Assembly: GCA_950097015.1 (NCBI GenBank)
Contig: CATNEN010000024.1
Location: 1,548,501 to 1,612,500 of the forward strand
Reading direction: 5' to 3'
Length of the DNA stretch: 64,000 nucleotides
Source of the DNA: Macrostomum hystrix
Taxonomy: Eukaryota; Platyhelminthes; Macrostomidae
Under the pieces are notes generated by a model, which ran no database searches, was not told where the DNA came from, and was given only the letters and a program-made list of their open reading frames with translations. Numbering within the stretch: position 1 is the stretch's first letter; each line of letters begins with the position of its first letter. Shown piece after piece: positions 1 to 12,452 of the stretch. A program made the position numbers and the translations under genes.

Positions 1-488
1 ACTTGATACATCTAGGTAATAAGGACATCCATTCTTTTAATCCCTCCCCTGTGGCAGTGGCTGTGGCAGACTAAAGTGGAGCGATCCAGCTAGGACTTTC
101 AACCCATTTTCGTCCAATGGGGCTGCACTTCAACCCTCCTCCTCTCTGTCCCTTCTCTTACCCCGTCCGTGGGGTCTTTAAGTTTTTGGATATCGGCGGA
201 GAGAGGAGGGAGTTGGTCCCCGGGGTTGGCGCACAAACTCAACCCCCCGCCTCAATTCACATCCACCAACCCCCAGTAAGACCCGCCTCCCCTAACCCCC
301 GGGTTCTGTTTTATGACAGTTGTAGGTCCGTTTGGAGGTAGAGGACAGGGCCTTGTCGGCGCGATAGCGAAGCGAGTCCTCGATCGACTGCCGCGTGTGT
401 AATGTCATCGGATCTCTGGCCTACTATTACTAGAACATATATATCTGCGGACTGCTTGCCCCTGTAAACTGTCAGCAAATCTGAATAG
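1..488. other. 5' flank of the FLYWCH gene, no gene seen
   Basis: No supported coding sequence. An in-frame TAG at 486-488 directly precedes the ATG of the next gene, so this stretch is 5' flank or untranslated leader. It contains pyrimidine-rich and CCCC-rich tracts (about 230-300) and a CCAAT pentamer near 115. I see no clear TATA box or splice site. Confidence 0.5.
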
Positions 489-1775
489 ATGCTAGACTCC
501 AAGGACAGTGTCCTTGTCGACCAGGCAGAGGCAGACACCGAGGCTGTGGCAGCGCAGGATGTTGAAAATAGTAGCGGCCCAATCGATCTACATTTGTCAA
601 TACCGGATAAGAAGCTGCCATCAGAATCTGGCTTCGAGGCCAAGCCCGGGCACGTCGCGGAAGACGTAGACGATCGAGACGATGACAGAGGCGGTGACGA
701 GTACGCTGGCGGTGATATCGACGATGAAGACGATGAACCAACTGAGCATCGTCAACTCCACCATCGCCGGAGGCTGGAAGATGACGGTGATGACGGTGCG
801 CATCTTGCCGACGAGGACAAGTCCACCTCGAGCCCGTGCTCCGTTCCGGACTCCGCAGCCGGGTGCCGGGATCGCGATCTTCACGATCCCATGGAAATTG
901 AACGCGCCTGCATGGAAGCGCGGGGTGAGGTGAGCGTCAAGTGGGACATCACGCGCAAAAACAAGACCAGTATAGTCATCAACGGCTACAAGATGACGGA
1001 GAGTCGGGCTGGCAAGGACGGCCGCATCTTCTGGCGCTGCAGCAAGAGGTTCTGCCCGGCCACAGCCATCAGCCTCGGCCAGCGCCTTCTCTCCGTGCGC
1101 CAGGTGGACGAGAACCGGTTTCACAACCATCCGCCCACGGGTCGGGAGGAATTCTTCCGCGGCGACTTCAGCGAGCCCGGCACGCTGACCAGCGTCACAA
1201 TCAAGTGGCCGGTGCTGCGGGCCGCCAGGTCTTCGGGAGCGACGCAGACGCCCAAATCTGCAGCAGCGACAGCGGCAGCGGCAGCGCTAACAGCCGATGC
1301 AGAGCAGGCTGACACGGTTCTGAGAGCCGGACGATCGTCATTCCAGGATGATGAAGCAGCAGCAGCAGTTTCCGCAGCCGCTGCCACGTCGTCCATGCTG
1401 CACTCCTCGCAGGCGCAGACTGCTTCCTCGCTGTTGGCGGCTGCTGGCGCCGGAGTCCCCCAGTTACAGCAGCACCAGCTTTACCAGTATCAGCAGCACC
1501 TGCATCAAAGTGCCAAGCGAATGCGCCACGGCTCTATTGAGAGCGGCTGCAGCAGCACTGGCACTTCAGAGGCCGCATTGTCCGATCCGTTGTGTTCCAG
1601 TCAGCAGCGGCAGCTGGGCCAGCTCAGGGCGACCTCAGGAGGCAGCGGCGGCGGTCTGATGCCAGCCGCGGCTGCGGACGCGCACAAGGCCTTCCTATCG
1701 CTAGCCTCCAGTCTGGGGATGTCCTATCCGGCATTTTTTCCAAATTCCCTGCCAGCTGAGTCAATGCTTCAACAG

Positions 1776-1809
<34 letters not shown>

Positions 1810-2249
1810 TGCATCGTTTACAACAGCAACACCAACAGTTGCAGCAGCAGCAGCAGCAGCAGAGTAGCTACCAACCCATTAACAGCCATCTGAGTGCCAG
1901 CAAGTCCTACCATTCAATATTCAACCCGCCACCGCAGCCCGCTCTGCCGTCACTGGCGCATCAGCCGAGGCTGCATCCGACACAGCAGCCGCCGGTTGAA
2001 GTGACCGCCTCGCCTTTGAAAGAGGCCCTGTCCCAGGTCGACAATTATCAGCTGCAGCGGCAGCTACGCCGACTCGATGGCTACTTTCGCTCGGGCATTG
2101 TTGCCCTAGCTGACAGCCTGACGGTGCGGCACAGCGCCGCTGCCAACGACGCTGAGTTTGTTGCCTGGGAGCGCGACAGCATGAGCCGCCTATTCGCCTA
2201 CATGGACGGGCTGGAACGGGTGCAGAAGCTGGCCAGTGAGCTGGTCTGA
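489..2249 (+). CDS. FLYWCH-type zinc-finger protein with polyglutamine tract
   Basis: Single open exon encoding 586 residues; the ATG is immediately preceded by an in-frame TAG. Residues about 55-110 are strongly acidic. Residues about 158-215 hold one FLYWCH/WRC zinc finger: a hydrophobic strand ending in NGYKM, then FWRC, a second Cys four residues later (C-x4-C), and a closing HNHPP. FLYWCH domains bind DNA or protein in metazoan regulators, so a nuclear regulatory role is inferred. The middle is rich in Ala and Ser. A CAG-encoded polyglutamine run lies at about residues 427-460 (1770-1866). The last 80 residues form a predicted helical, Leu- and Arg-rich tail that I do not recognise and that may be an interaction domain. 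The GC-rich body contrasts with the AT-rich DNA that follows. The domain call is strong; the biological role is unknown. Confidence 0.8.
1768..1866 (+). repeat. CAG/CAA trinucleotide tract (polyglutamine coding)
   Basis: Two interrupted CAG/CAA runs (about 1770-1812 and 1820-1863) inside the FLYWCH gene. They encode glutamine with occasional Leu, His and Arg. The CAA interruptions usually stabilise such tracts against expansion. Confidence 0.85.
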
Positions 2250-3600
2250 GCACAGACGCTATTCCCTAATGAGAAATCTTGGTTCGCACACGAATCACTG
2301 CGCCAAGCTGTAGAGATAAGTTACTGTGGCTCAATTATCGTTTGTTCGGGTGCTCCTTCAATCAACTGCTCATATCTTGAGTGTTTTCTATTAACTTGTT
2401 AACTATCAATTTAGTTATTAAGTTTTCTACCCTATTTATTGTATAAACATAGGCATTTCCTTTTTGATGATCTTTGGTTTATAAAACTGCGTTTAAGTCC
2501 TGCTAATTATTACTTCAGTTTTTTAAGTAAGTCAATCTGTTTCTTCTCATATTACTTAAGTTTACATAAGATAGTAAATTTTTTGCTTACTACTAATGCT
2601 GAAAATCAGTAGTATAATATGCAAAGTAGCTTAAACAGTTTTTTGCTGTTTTTACTAATCACATTAGCTGTTGGGTCGTCGTAATTTGAAAGCAGCTCAA
2701 TTCATCGCCAACAGTTTATCTGCACTAATTTGCAGCTAGAATTTATGCAGCAATTTTCCCCACTATTGTCACTTCTATTCTCGTTAGTTTTTTGCCTTTT
2801 GACCCGAGTGATTCTGTTTCAGAGAAGCGCTGAAACTGTGCTCAAATTCGCCAATCAAGTGTTTCTTATTTTACAAAGTAGTCTTTGCAAGTTATTCAGC
2901 TAATCTATACTCTTGAACATACCCGCCTTTATTTGCAACCATACCTAATTATTTCACTTTAAATGGCTGTCGGAGTGCATATCAACCGGTTAAACAGATC
3001 AGTCTTCTGCTTTTTGCCAAAATGTCAGCTCCCTTGAATGAGTCCATCATCACAGACTGCTCGGCTAGTAAGCTTGCTAAAATGTAGTTTTCTATTGACA
3101 AGATCATGTGCCACAATTCCCCGTTGCAGGCATCCGAAATGATTGTACACCCGCTGCTGGATCCACGCTCGGTGTTTAATGAAAATCAAGAAACAATGTT
3201 TATTACTAAATTTTAAACTCATTATTCACTGCCGCGCGGAACCATAAATATCAATAACTGATTATTGATTAAGTGAAAATCTAACCCTGGTTGGGTGATT
3301 TCTGACAGTGAAAACTGCTGCGCCCAAAGTGCTTTTCCTGCCTGTACTCCTGTTGCAAGCTTCATCAACAGCCAGAACTCCCGTCCTGAATGACATGGGA
3401 CTTATTCAGAAATATATATGTAGCTGTACGAGAGTTGGCATTAGGTAACACTGGTCAGTGCAGCTGTACCATACGTGCTATGAATTTGACATGAAGAACA
3501 CGTTTCTTCTGTCTTTGGTCTATTTTATTTATAGAAAGTCTGTTGCGACAATTCATTTGGTTTAGAACCCTGTATGAAAAAAATCAATCAACTAACCTTA
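2250..3600. other. AT-rich intergenic or 3' UTR, no gene seen
   Basis: AT-rich sequence following the FLYWCH stop. No convincing coding potential, tandem repeat or transposon was seen. No perfect AATAAA is obvious near the stop, so the transcript end is not placed. Confidence 0.5.
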
Positions 3601-3990
3601 AGTGTTGGTGCAAGCAAGTTTATTACCCACAGACAGTGCTGGTGTAAGTTCAGTACCAAAAAGCAGTGCTAGTGCAGGCTCATTACCCACAGACAGTGCT
3701 GGTGCAGGTTCAGTACCCACAGACAGTGCTGGTGCAGGTTCAGTACCCACAGACAGTGCTGGTGCAGGTTCAGTACCCATAGACAGTGCTGGTGCAGGTT
3801 CAGTACCCACAGACAGTGCTGGTGCAGGTTCAGTACCCATAGACAGTGCTGGTGCAGGTTCAGTACCCATAGACAGTGCTGGTGCAGGTTCAGTACCCAC
3901 AGACAGTGCTGGTGCAGGTTCAGTACCCACAGACAGTGCTGGTGCAGGTTCAGTACCCATAGACAGTGCTGGTGCAGGTTCAGTGATACC
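3600..3990. repeat. Minisatellite, 30-bp unit, about 13 copies
   Basis: Direct repeats with core acagtgctggtgcaggttc and unit length 30 bp. The first two or three units are more diverged (gtaagt and aaaagc variants); inner units differ mainly at one C/T (acccac or acccat). Because 30 is a multiple of three and the unit lacks stops, the array is open for about 137 codons on both strands. I regard those frames as repeat artefacts. Confidence 0.9.
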
Positions 3991-4018
3991 ACGGACAGTG
4001 ATATCCATAATATTATGA

Positions 4019-5115
4019 TACTATGATGAGAGCACACGGTCTTAAATTGAACAAAAAATCTCTTAGCGCATTCGATAGTAACAAATATGGAACCACACAA
4101 GAAGCTTTGTTCTCTGTGATGCATCAAATTTGTATTATTTTTAGTTCAATTTGGATTAGAGCAGCTAAACTAGAACAGTACAACATTGAGTAAGAGGTTA
4201 AATATGCCTTGAGCTTTGAGCTTCAGGGAAAATGTGAGAAACTGATGTTTGTCCTTCATGGATTAAAACTGTAGGCAAAACAGACTAAGACAGACTAAGA
4301 ATCTCAGGCCCTCCATGTCGAGCCCAAAGGCGTTCTAATTAGTACAAAAATATATTAAAGTATACTAATAGTAGTGTATATAAAGCTGATAATAAATAAA
4401 TCTAGTAAAAATACATCGCACATCTAGACCGTAGTTATGCCGAGTGTGACAGCAAGCAGATCTGCTTGTTTACGCTAAACTGAAAGCAAAAAACGACACA
4501 ACATTCGATGATCCGCTGTGAGCAACACAAGATCACAATATAATTAAATAATAAAAACAGCCGCATTTTATAATTGTATTGCGATAACTAAGACGCTAGT
4601 TATCGCAATTTATGCGCTAATAACGAATAAAAATCCTGAAAAAACGAAAAAAGGACAAGAAATCTTAAAACCCAAGGACAAAAGACAACGGTGAAAGAAA
4701 GAAGTTTCAGCGAAACTAAAGCCAAGCTGAGAATAGTGGATATAATTATTCTCTACAAAAAATCCACAGGCTGAAGCAGGGATCTCTGGATAAACGTGCA
4801 ATAGGAAGAAATGGCTGTTGAACCCGCTAAAGTTTTCAAAGTAGATTTTTAACGGCCGATGGCATTAGAGAATGTTAGTTGGTTTCTTTTTAGGAAAAAT
4901 AGAAAATTTTCTTGTTGCCAACCGTATTTCTTTTGGTCTAGGATTCAATAGCTAAAGTTAAAATGATTCGAAGAGTGTGGGCTTCAGAGTGCAGGACAAC
5001 AAAACTCACCACAAAAGTAGATTTTCTCCAAACTTAAAACAAAAATCATCGCCAAAAGTATCAGAACAGCTCAGAGATCATCTAAGATCCTAAGCAAGAG
5101 CACACAAAGCCGCGA
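4019..5115. other. Intergenic, no gene seen
   Basis: AT-rich DNA between the 30-bp array and the malic enzyme stop codon. Part of it is the 3' UTR of malic enzyme on the minus strand. No repeat family or RNA gene was recognised. Confidence 0.5.
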
Positions 5116-8100
5116 TCAGAAAGGCTTGGCGTGATCATCCGGCCACTGATAGGGGTCCGGCACAATTTCCGGATAGTCGGTGCGGTACATCCGTTCGGAG
5201 ATGTAGGCGCGCAGGTCATCAGGGGCCTGGCCAATGCCGGCTAGGCCGTGTCTCAGGGCGTGCTCGGCCACCTTGACGGCGATCTCCAGGCTGACGGACT
5301 GGATATCGGACAGTGGCGGGTAGAGACGGCCCTCGGCCAGGTGAGCATCTGTCACCAGGCCGGCCAGGGTCTGGGCGGCCCGGAGGAACACCTTGTCAGT
5401 GATTGGCCGGATGCCGCAGGTGACAATAGCCAGTGCGACGCCGGGGAAGATGTAGGCGTTGTTGCCCTGGCCGGGATGTAGGACGGTGCCATTGGGCAGT
5501 GTCACCGGTTCGAATGGGGAGCCTGTGGCGGCGGGCGGAGCGTCACACGTTTATAAAGCTTAAAAAACAACTATTTTTGTTCTATGGAAGCAAACTGGGG
5601 ATCTGGAACTGAGGAGGCAAAGCTGGGGATCTGGAACTGTGGAGGTAAAGCTGGGGATCTGGAACTGAGGAGGCAATGCTGGGGATCTGGAACTGAGGAG
5701 GCAAAGCTGGGGATCTGGAACTGTGGAGGCAAAGCTGGGGATCTGGAACTGTGGAGGCAATGCTGGGGATCTGGAACTGAGGAGGCAAAGCTGGGGATCT
5801 GGAACTGAGGAGGCAAAGCTGGGGATCTGGAACTGAGGAGGCAAAGCTGGGGATCTGGAACTGTGGAGGCAATGCTGGGGATCTGGAACTGAGGAGGCAA
5901 AGTTGGGGATCTGGAACTGAGGAGGCAAAGCTGGGGATCTGGAACTGAGGAGGCAATGCTGGGGATCTGGAACTGAGGAGGCAAAGCTGGGGATCTGGAA
6001 CTGTGGAGGCAATGCTGGGGATCTGGAACTGAGGAGGCAAAGTTGGGGATCTGGAACTGAGGAGGCAAAGCTGGGGATCTGGAACTGAGGAGGCAATGCT
6101 GGGGATCTGGAACTGAGGAGGCAAAGCTGGGGATCTGGAACTGAGGAGGCAATGCTGGGGATCTGGAACTGTGGAGGCAAAGCTGGGGATCTGGAACTGT
6201 GGAGGCAATGCTGGGGATCTGGAACTGAGGAGGCAATGCTGGGGATCTGGAACTGTGGAGGCAAAGCTGGGGATCTGGAACTGTGGAGGCAAAGCTGGGG
6301 ATCTGGAACTGTGGAGGCAAAGCTGGGGATCTGGAACTGAGGAGGCAAAGCTGGGGATCTGGAACTGAGGAGGCAAAGTTGGGGATCTGGAACTGAGGAG
6401 GCAATGCTGGGGATCTGGAACTGAGGAGGCAATGCTGGGGATCTGGAACTGTGGAGGCAAAGCTGGGGATCTGGAACTGTGGAGGCAATGCTGGGGATCT
6501 GGAACTGAGGAGGCAATGCTGGGGATCTGGAACTGTGGAGGCAATGCTGGGGATCTGGAACTGTGGAGGCAAAGCTGGGGATCTCGGACGATGGAGGCAA
6601 AGCTGGGAATTTAAGGATCTAGAACTGTGGAGGCACAGCTGGGGATTTAGGGATCTGTAACTTTGGCGAAGGCGAAGACAGCTTACCCGAGACGAACACA
6701 GCTCTGCCGTCGGTGTACTTGTAGGCCTCCTCAGCCGTGCACTCGGCCTGTGATGTCGGGTTGCTCAGCGCGAACACAATCGGCTTATCGTTCAGCTGGC
6801 CCATCTCGCGGAGCAGCTCCGGCGTGAATGCGCCGGGGACGGCCGCTGCGCCAATGATGCCTGTGGGCTTAATAAGCCGGACGCACTCCAGAAGGCTCTG
6901 GGTGTCAGGCAGGTCCTTGGCGAACTCCTGCTTGTGACCAGATAGGCCGGTGCGAGTCTTGGTGATCAGACCCTGTTGGGATAACACACTTTGGCAATGA
7001 ACAGGTGCTGAGTCTTCTCTGAAAATACTCAATGGGTAGTCTAAGCTCTCAGATTAAACACCTGAAATCCCACAGTGAAACACTCAGATTAAACACCTGA
7101 AATCCCTCAGTGAAACACTCAGATTAAACACCTGAAATCCCACAGTGAAACACTCAGATTAAACACCTGAAATCCCTCAGTGAAACACTCAGATTAAACA
7201 CCTGAAATCCCACAGTGAAACACTCAGATTAAACACCTGAAATCCCACAGTGAAACACTCAGATTAAACACCTGAAATCCCTCAGTGAAACACTCAGATT
7301 AAACACATGAAATCCCTCAGTGAAACACTCAGATTAAACACCTGAAATCCCTCAGTGAAACACTCAGATTAAACACCTGAAATCCCTCAGTGAAACACTC
7401 AGATTAAACACCTGAAATCCCACACTGAAACACTCAGATTAAACACCTGAAATCCCTCAGTGAAACACTCAGATTAAACACCTGAAATCCCTCAGTGAAA
7501 CACTCAGATTAAACACCTGAAATCCCTCAGTGAAACACTCAGATTAAACACCTGAAATCCCATAGTGAAACACTCAGATTAAACACCTGAAATCCCTCAG
7601 TGAAACACTCAGATTAAACACCTGAAATCCCACAGTGAAACACTCAGATTAAACACCTGAAATCCCACAGTGAAACACTCAGATTAAACACCTGAAATCC
7701 CATAGTGAAACACTCAGATTAAACACCTGAAATCCCACAGTGAAACACTCAGATTAAACACCTGAAATCCCACAGTGAAACACTCAGATTAAACACCTGA
7801 AATCCCTCAGTGAAACACTCAGATTAAACACCTGAAATCCCTCAGTGAAACACTCAGATTAAACACCTGAAATCCCTCAGTGAAACACTCAGATTAAACA
7901 CCTGAAATCCCTCAGTGAAACACTCAGATTAAACACCTGAAATCCCACACTGAAACACTCAGATTAAACACCTGAAATCCCTCAGTGAAACACTCAGATT
8001 AAACACCTGAAATCCCTCAGTGAAACACTCAGATTAAACACCTGAAATCCCTCAGTGAAACACTCAGATTAAACACCTGAAATCCCATAGTGAAACACTC

Positions 8101-11100
8101 AGATTAAACACCTGAAATCCCATAGTGAAACACTCAGATTAAACACCTGAAATCCCACAGTGAAACACTCAGATTAAACACCTGAAATCCCACAGTGAAA
8201 CACTCAGATTAAACACCTGAAATCCCTCAGTGAAACACTCAGATTAAACACATGAAATCGCACAGTGAAACACTCAGATTAAACACCTGAAATCCCTCAG
8301 TGAAACACTCAGATTAAACACCTGAAATCCCTCAGTGAAACACTCAGATTAAACACCTGAAATCCCTCAGTGAAACACTCAGATTAAACACATGAAATCG
8401 CACAGTGAAACACTCAGATTAAACACCTGAAATCCCTCAGTGAAACACTCAGATTAAACACCTGAAATCCCTCAGTGAAACACTCAGATTAAACACCTGA
8501 AATCCCACACTGAAACACTCAGATTAAACACCTGAAATCCCTCAGTGAAACACTCAGATTAAACACCTGAAATCCCTCAGTGAAACACTCAGATTAAACA
8601 CCTGAAATCCCACACTGAAACACTCAGATTAAACACCTGAAATCCCTCAGTGAAACACTCAGATTAAACACCTGAAATCCCTCAGTGAAACACTCAGATT
8701 AAACACCTGAAATCCCTCAGTGAAACACTCAGATTAAACACCTGAAATCCCTCAGTGAAACACTCAGATTAAACACCTGAAATCCCTCAGTGAAACACTC
8801 AGATTAAACACCTGAAATCCCACAGTGAAACACTCAGATTAAACACCTGAAATCCCTCAGTGAAACACTCAGATTAAACACCTGAAATCCCTCAGTGAAA
8901 CACTCAGATTAAACACCTGAAATCCCACACTGAAACACTCAGATTAAACACCTGAAATCCCTCAGTGAAACACTCAGATTAAACACCTGAAATCCCATAG
9001 TGAAACACTCAGATTAAACACCTGAAATCCCTCAGTGAAACACTCAGATTAAACACCTGAAATCCCACAGTGAAACACTCAGATTAAACACCTGAAATCC
9101 CACAGTGAAACACTCAGATTAAACACCTGAAATCCCTCAGTGAAACACTCAGATTAAACACATGAAATCGCACAGTGAAACACTCAGATTAAACACCTGA
9201 AATCCCTCAGTGAAACACTCAGATTAAACACCTGAAATCCCTCAGTGAAACACTCAGATTAAACACCTGAAATCCCACACTGAAACACTCAGATTAAACA
9301 CCTGAAATCCCTCAGTGAAACACTCAGATTAAACACCTGAAATCCCTCAGTGAAACACTCAGATTAAACACCTGAAATCCCTCAGTGAAACACTCAGATT
9401 AAACACCTGAAATCCCATAGTGAAACACTCAGATTAAACACCTGAAATCCCTCAGTGAAACACTCAGATTAAACACCTGAAATCCCACAGTGAAACACTC
9501 AGATTAAACACCTGAAATCCCACAGTGAAACACTCAGATTAAACACCTGAAATCCCACAGTGAAACACTCAGATTAAACACCTGAAATCCCTCAGTGAAA
9601 CACTCAGATTAAACACCTGAAATCCCTCAGTGAAACACTCAGATTAAACACATGAAATCGCACAGTGAAACACTCAGATTAAACACCTGAAATCCCTCAG
9701 TGAAACACTCAGATTAAACACCTGAAATCCCTCAGTGAAACACTCAGATTAAACACATGAAATCCCACAGTGAAACACTCTGATTAAACACTTTCAAAAA
9801 TGAAGATTTCCATCGTGACTTCGAGAACCTGAAATTAAACGCCTAACCTTGCTATCCACCATGAAAATCTTCTTCAGACCCTCCTCTCGCGCCGTGCCCT
9901 CCTCCTGCATGGCCTCCAGAATGAGTTTGGCGATGCCGATGTTAGCCTCGCCGGCGCCCTGGAACAGGAAGACGTTCTCTGAGACGCGCTTTTTCGTGAC
10001 GCGAACTGCGGCCAACAGGCCCGCCACTGCCACGGAGGCCGTACCTGAGGGAAATGAGATAGACTATTATGAAAAATAATAAAGGAAGTTACTTTACTTG
10101 TGAGTAGGATTATCCTCACCCTGAATGTCATCGTTAAACACGCAGTAGTCGTAGCGGTACTTCTCCAGAAACCTAAAAGCGTTGGCATTGCCAAAGTCCT
10201 CAAACTGGATGAGGCAGCTGCGACCGTAGGCTTTAACAACGGCTTGAATGAAGGCGTCAATGAACTCATCGTACTGGGCGCCGCGCACCCGCGGCATGCG
10301 TAGGCCGCTGTACATCGGATCGCTGACTAGTTCCTTCCTGTTGCAGCCAACATCCAGTGCGATTGGCAGGCAGGTGCTCGGATTCACGCCGGCCAGAGCG
10401 GTGTACAGGCTCAGCTTGCCAACCGGGATGCCCATGCCATTGGTGCCGAGGTCTCCAAGGCCCAGGATGCGCTCCCCGTCTGTCACCACAATGGCGCGAA
10501 TGTCAGTCTCTGGCCAGTTGCGGAGGATTCTTTCAATGTTGTCCTTGTCGAAAATGGTGATGTAGAGGCCGCTGCAAACGAAAATCGAGAACGACAAAAA
10601 CCTTATTCAATAGCGATGAGTATTACGGGAACGGGAATGCAGCCTAATGGCTAGAGCTTGGGACTCCTCCTCATCGAGTGTTCTGGAGTTCAAATCTTGG
10701 CCGAGAGGAATATACAAAATAATACTTACAGGAGGGCAGTGGACAATGGCACATCTTTTCGTGACACTAGACCCGCAACCAGCGAGGAGTCAATACTGCC
10801 CATTCTGCTTACGCCTGAGCACACACGCACACAGATACCTCAAGCACACTCACACAGGTGTACATCTGCCCTGACTTTCTCATCGACCCAACTCAATGTG
10901 GCCTCGCCACGCAATCTAGATCATGGACTTTGGTGCGAGAGACAAACGTGTTAAACCGCTTCGCCACTCACTACCTAGCCAAAGGGAAACAACTCGGGCA
11001 ATAGAGCCATACACTCTTATTCCCTTAGCTTCAGTTTACCGAGAAATAGGTCCATGGACTGAACAGCTACGGGATTGGCAAGATTATTATAGGGAGATTT

Positions 11101-11569
11101 CATTGTTTGAAGAGTTAAACAATGATTAATAATCGATTGTTACTCACCGGGGCCGACGAAAGATGTGGCCAAACTTCTGGCAGGCCAGGCCCACGGTAGG
11201 CGTGTAAATTAGCGGCATGGCCTCTTCTACACTCTCGGATAGGTAGCGGTAGAACAGGCGCTCGTTTCTGTCCTGCAGCGACATGAGGTAGATGTACTTA
11301 TTTAGCGGATCCTTGTAGCGATCCAGATTGTAACGGATGCGATCCAGCTGGCTGTCCTGAGTCTTGACAGACGGCGGCAGCAGGCCGTGAATGTTCAGCA
11401 GCTGGCGCTCGCGTAGAGTAAAGGCCTGGCCCCGATTGGTTCGCGGATCGCGCAGTACATCAATGCCCCTAGCCCGGCGGGCCAGGCTGACGAATGGATC
11501 GTGGCCGCCAGACTTCCGAGAGGGGCCGCTCAGGGCGCGCCGACTCAGGTGGCTAATAATGGACTGCAT
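5116..11569 (-). CDS. Malic enzyme, probably mitochondrial and NADP-dependent (5 exons)
   Basis: Oxidative decarboxylation of malate to pyruvate. Minus-strand exons are 11569-11148, 10571-10120, 10044-9848, 6972-6687 and 5522-5116. All junctions are GT-AG and phases match (total 1764 nt, 587 residues), a normal length for the family. The N-terminus is Arg/Ser-rich without acidic residues ([15 protein letters not shown]), as in mitochondrial presequences. Visible motifs: YTPTVG with the catalytic Tyr; [17 protein letters not shown] with the catalytic Lys; FEDF and [15 protein letters not shown] metal ligands; the Rossmann motif [27 protein letters not shown]; and [17 protein letters not shown] followed by a downstream Lys resembles NADP-type rather than NAD-type (ME2) enzymes; this cofactor call is inferred. 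Introns 3 and 4 are filled by minisatellites. An in-frame GTG/ATG-like extension to 11632 exists, but I prefer the ATG at 11569. Confidence 0.93.
5585..6600. repeat. Minisatellite, 28-bp unit, about 36 copies, in malic enzyme intron 4
   Basis: Tandem units with core aggcaaagctggggatctgg; variable sites are gag/gtg and aaag/aatg. It fills most of the intron 6686-5523. The unit has no stop in any minus-strand frame, so all three sense frames stay open for over 300 codons. Confidence 0.95.
7045..9787. repeat. Minisatellite, 35-bp unit, about 78 copies, in malic enzyme intron 3
   Basis: Very homogeneous direct repeats with core cactcagattaaacacctga. Variants at a few positions (ccctcag, cccacag, cccatag, cccacac, catgaaatcg) recur in blocks, suggesting segmental copying within the array. 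It occupies nearly all of the intron 9847-6973. There are no unique spacers, so it is not a CRISPR. Confidence 0.97.
10640..10706 (+). repeat. tRNA-like SINE head in malic enzyme intron 1
   Basis: The stretch starting gcctaatggctagagcttgg and ending in gagttcaaatctt resembles Pol III A and B boxes of tRNA-derived SINEs. It abuts the oppositely oriented family-B SINE. I call it a head fragment, not a functional tRNA. Confidence 0.4.
10707..10978 (-). repeat. SINE family B, near-complete copy
   Basis: On the minus strand, a tRNA-like head (gtggcgaagcggtttaacac, then a B-box-like segment and gcgaggccaca) is followed by a body starting gatgagaaagtcagggcag. The same body recurs at 41570-41705 (+) and the same head at 47150-47215 (-). 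The repeated head-plus-body structure supports a dispersed tRNA-derived SINE, here inside malic enzyme intron 1. Confidence 0.7.
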
Positions 11570-11632
11570 CTTTCCAATTAGACTCTGGTGACTGAGCGGC
11601 TGCGGGCTTGTGAGTAAAACAATACTTAACAC

Positions 11633-12450
11633 TTTAGAAACACTGAAAACTGTCTTCGCCAGTCACTTATTCCTAGGAAACGTGATTCCATCAAACTATG
11701 GTATGCTCTAATAACAATGCCTGCTAACTGCCTTATAATGTCTGATAACAGGACAAACAAAAAACTAACTGTCTAGTAAAATGGATTTAGATATTTGAGC
11801 TGAAATTTAACATGCACTAGTCCAAGAGCAACAACAGTATTACCAACATTTTACAATGATAATGATGATTGACAGATGATAAATCTCATTAAAGAACCAC
11901 TGTGTGGGTAAAAATTGGTTAAATTATTTTGCACTATACTGTAATTCTTGTGGCTGGTCAATGTAGCATTTTTACAAAGAAGTGCATTTAATAATCCATA
12001 TAAAAGTAGGCATAACCTAGCCACAATTTCTGTCATATTTTAAGTTTCAAAACTAAGTTACACTACATGCCAATTTTTGTCCTTAACTTAAGGCTTGTTT
12101 CCATTGTTGAACAGACAAGACAAAAACAAACTATTTTGCTTTGTCTTTCTGAATAGGGAAAATGGGGAAAAACTATTCTAATTCTTTTGCATAGCCACTA
12201 TTTTTAGCCCCTTTTGTTATTATAGTAATTCAAAAGTAAGTACTTCAATTCAGTAAGTACTTAATTCAAATGAAGTACTTCAAAACAATTTTAGCAACAA
12301 ATCAACTAAAATGTAAGCTTCATGGCAATAATTGTGTCATTGTTGAGTTTTGTTATTTTCATGATGCCTAATGGTTTCTATTCACATTATTTTTGTGGTA
12401 CCTATCCACAAAACCCTTAAGCCTTTATGTAAAAAATAGGATTGATATTC
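11633..12450. other. AT-rich intergenic, no gene seen
   Basis: Upstream flank of malic enzyme. No coding exon, tandem array or promoter motif was recognised. The last 60 bases resemble 15417-15480 and form the left half of the LINE target site. Confidence 0.5.
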
Positions 12451-12452
12451 AA
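12395..12452 (+). repeat. Dispersed host repeat interrupted by the LINE (left half)
   Basis: Sequence with ggtacc, ccacaaaa, aagcc and aataggattgatattcaa matches 15417-15480, where the same sequence continues uninterrupted into aataggtccc. In this copy the continuation lies beyond the LINE at about 14482. Confidence 0.6.

Noticed and set aside
621-1130. Minus-strand 169-codon frame
   Set aside because: Antisense shadow of the FLYWCH gene in GC-rich sequence.
7045-9787. CRISPR-like regular 35-bp repeats
   Set aside because: Units are contiguous, with no unique spacers, inside an intron of an animal gene.
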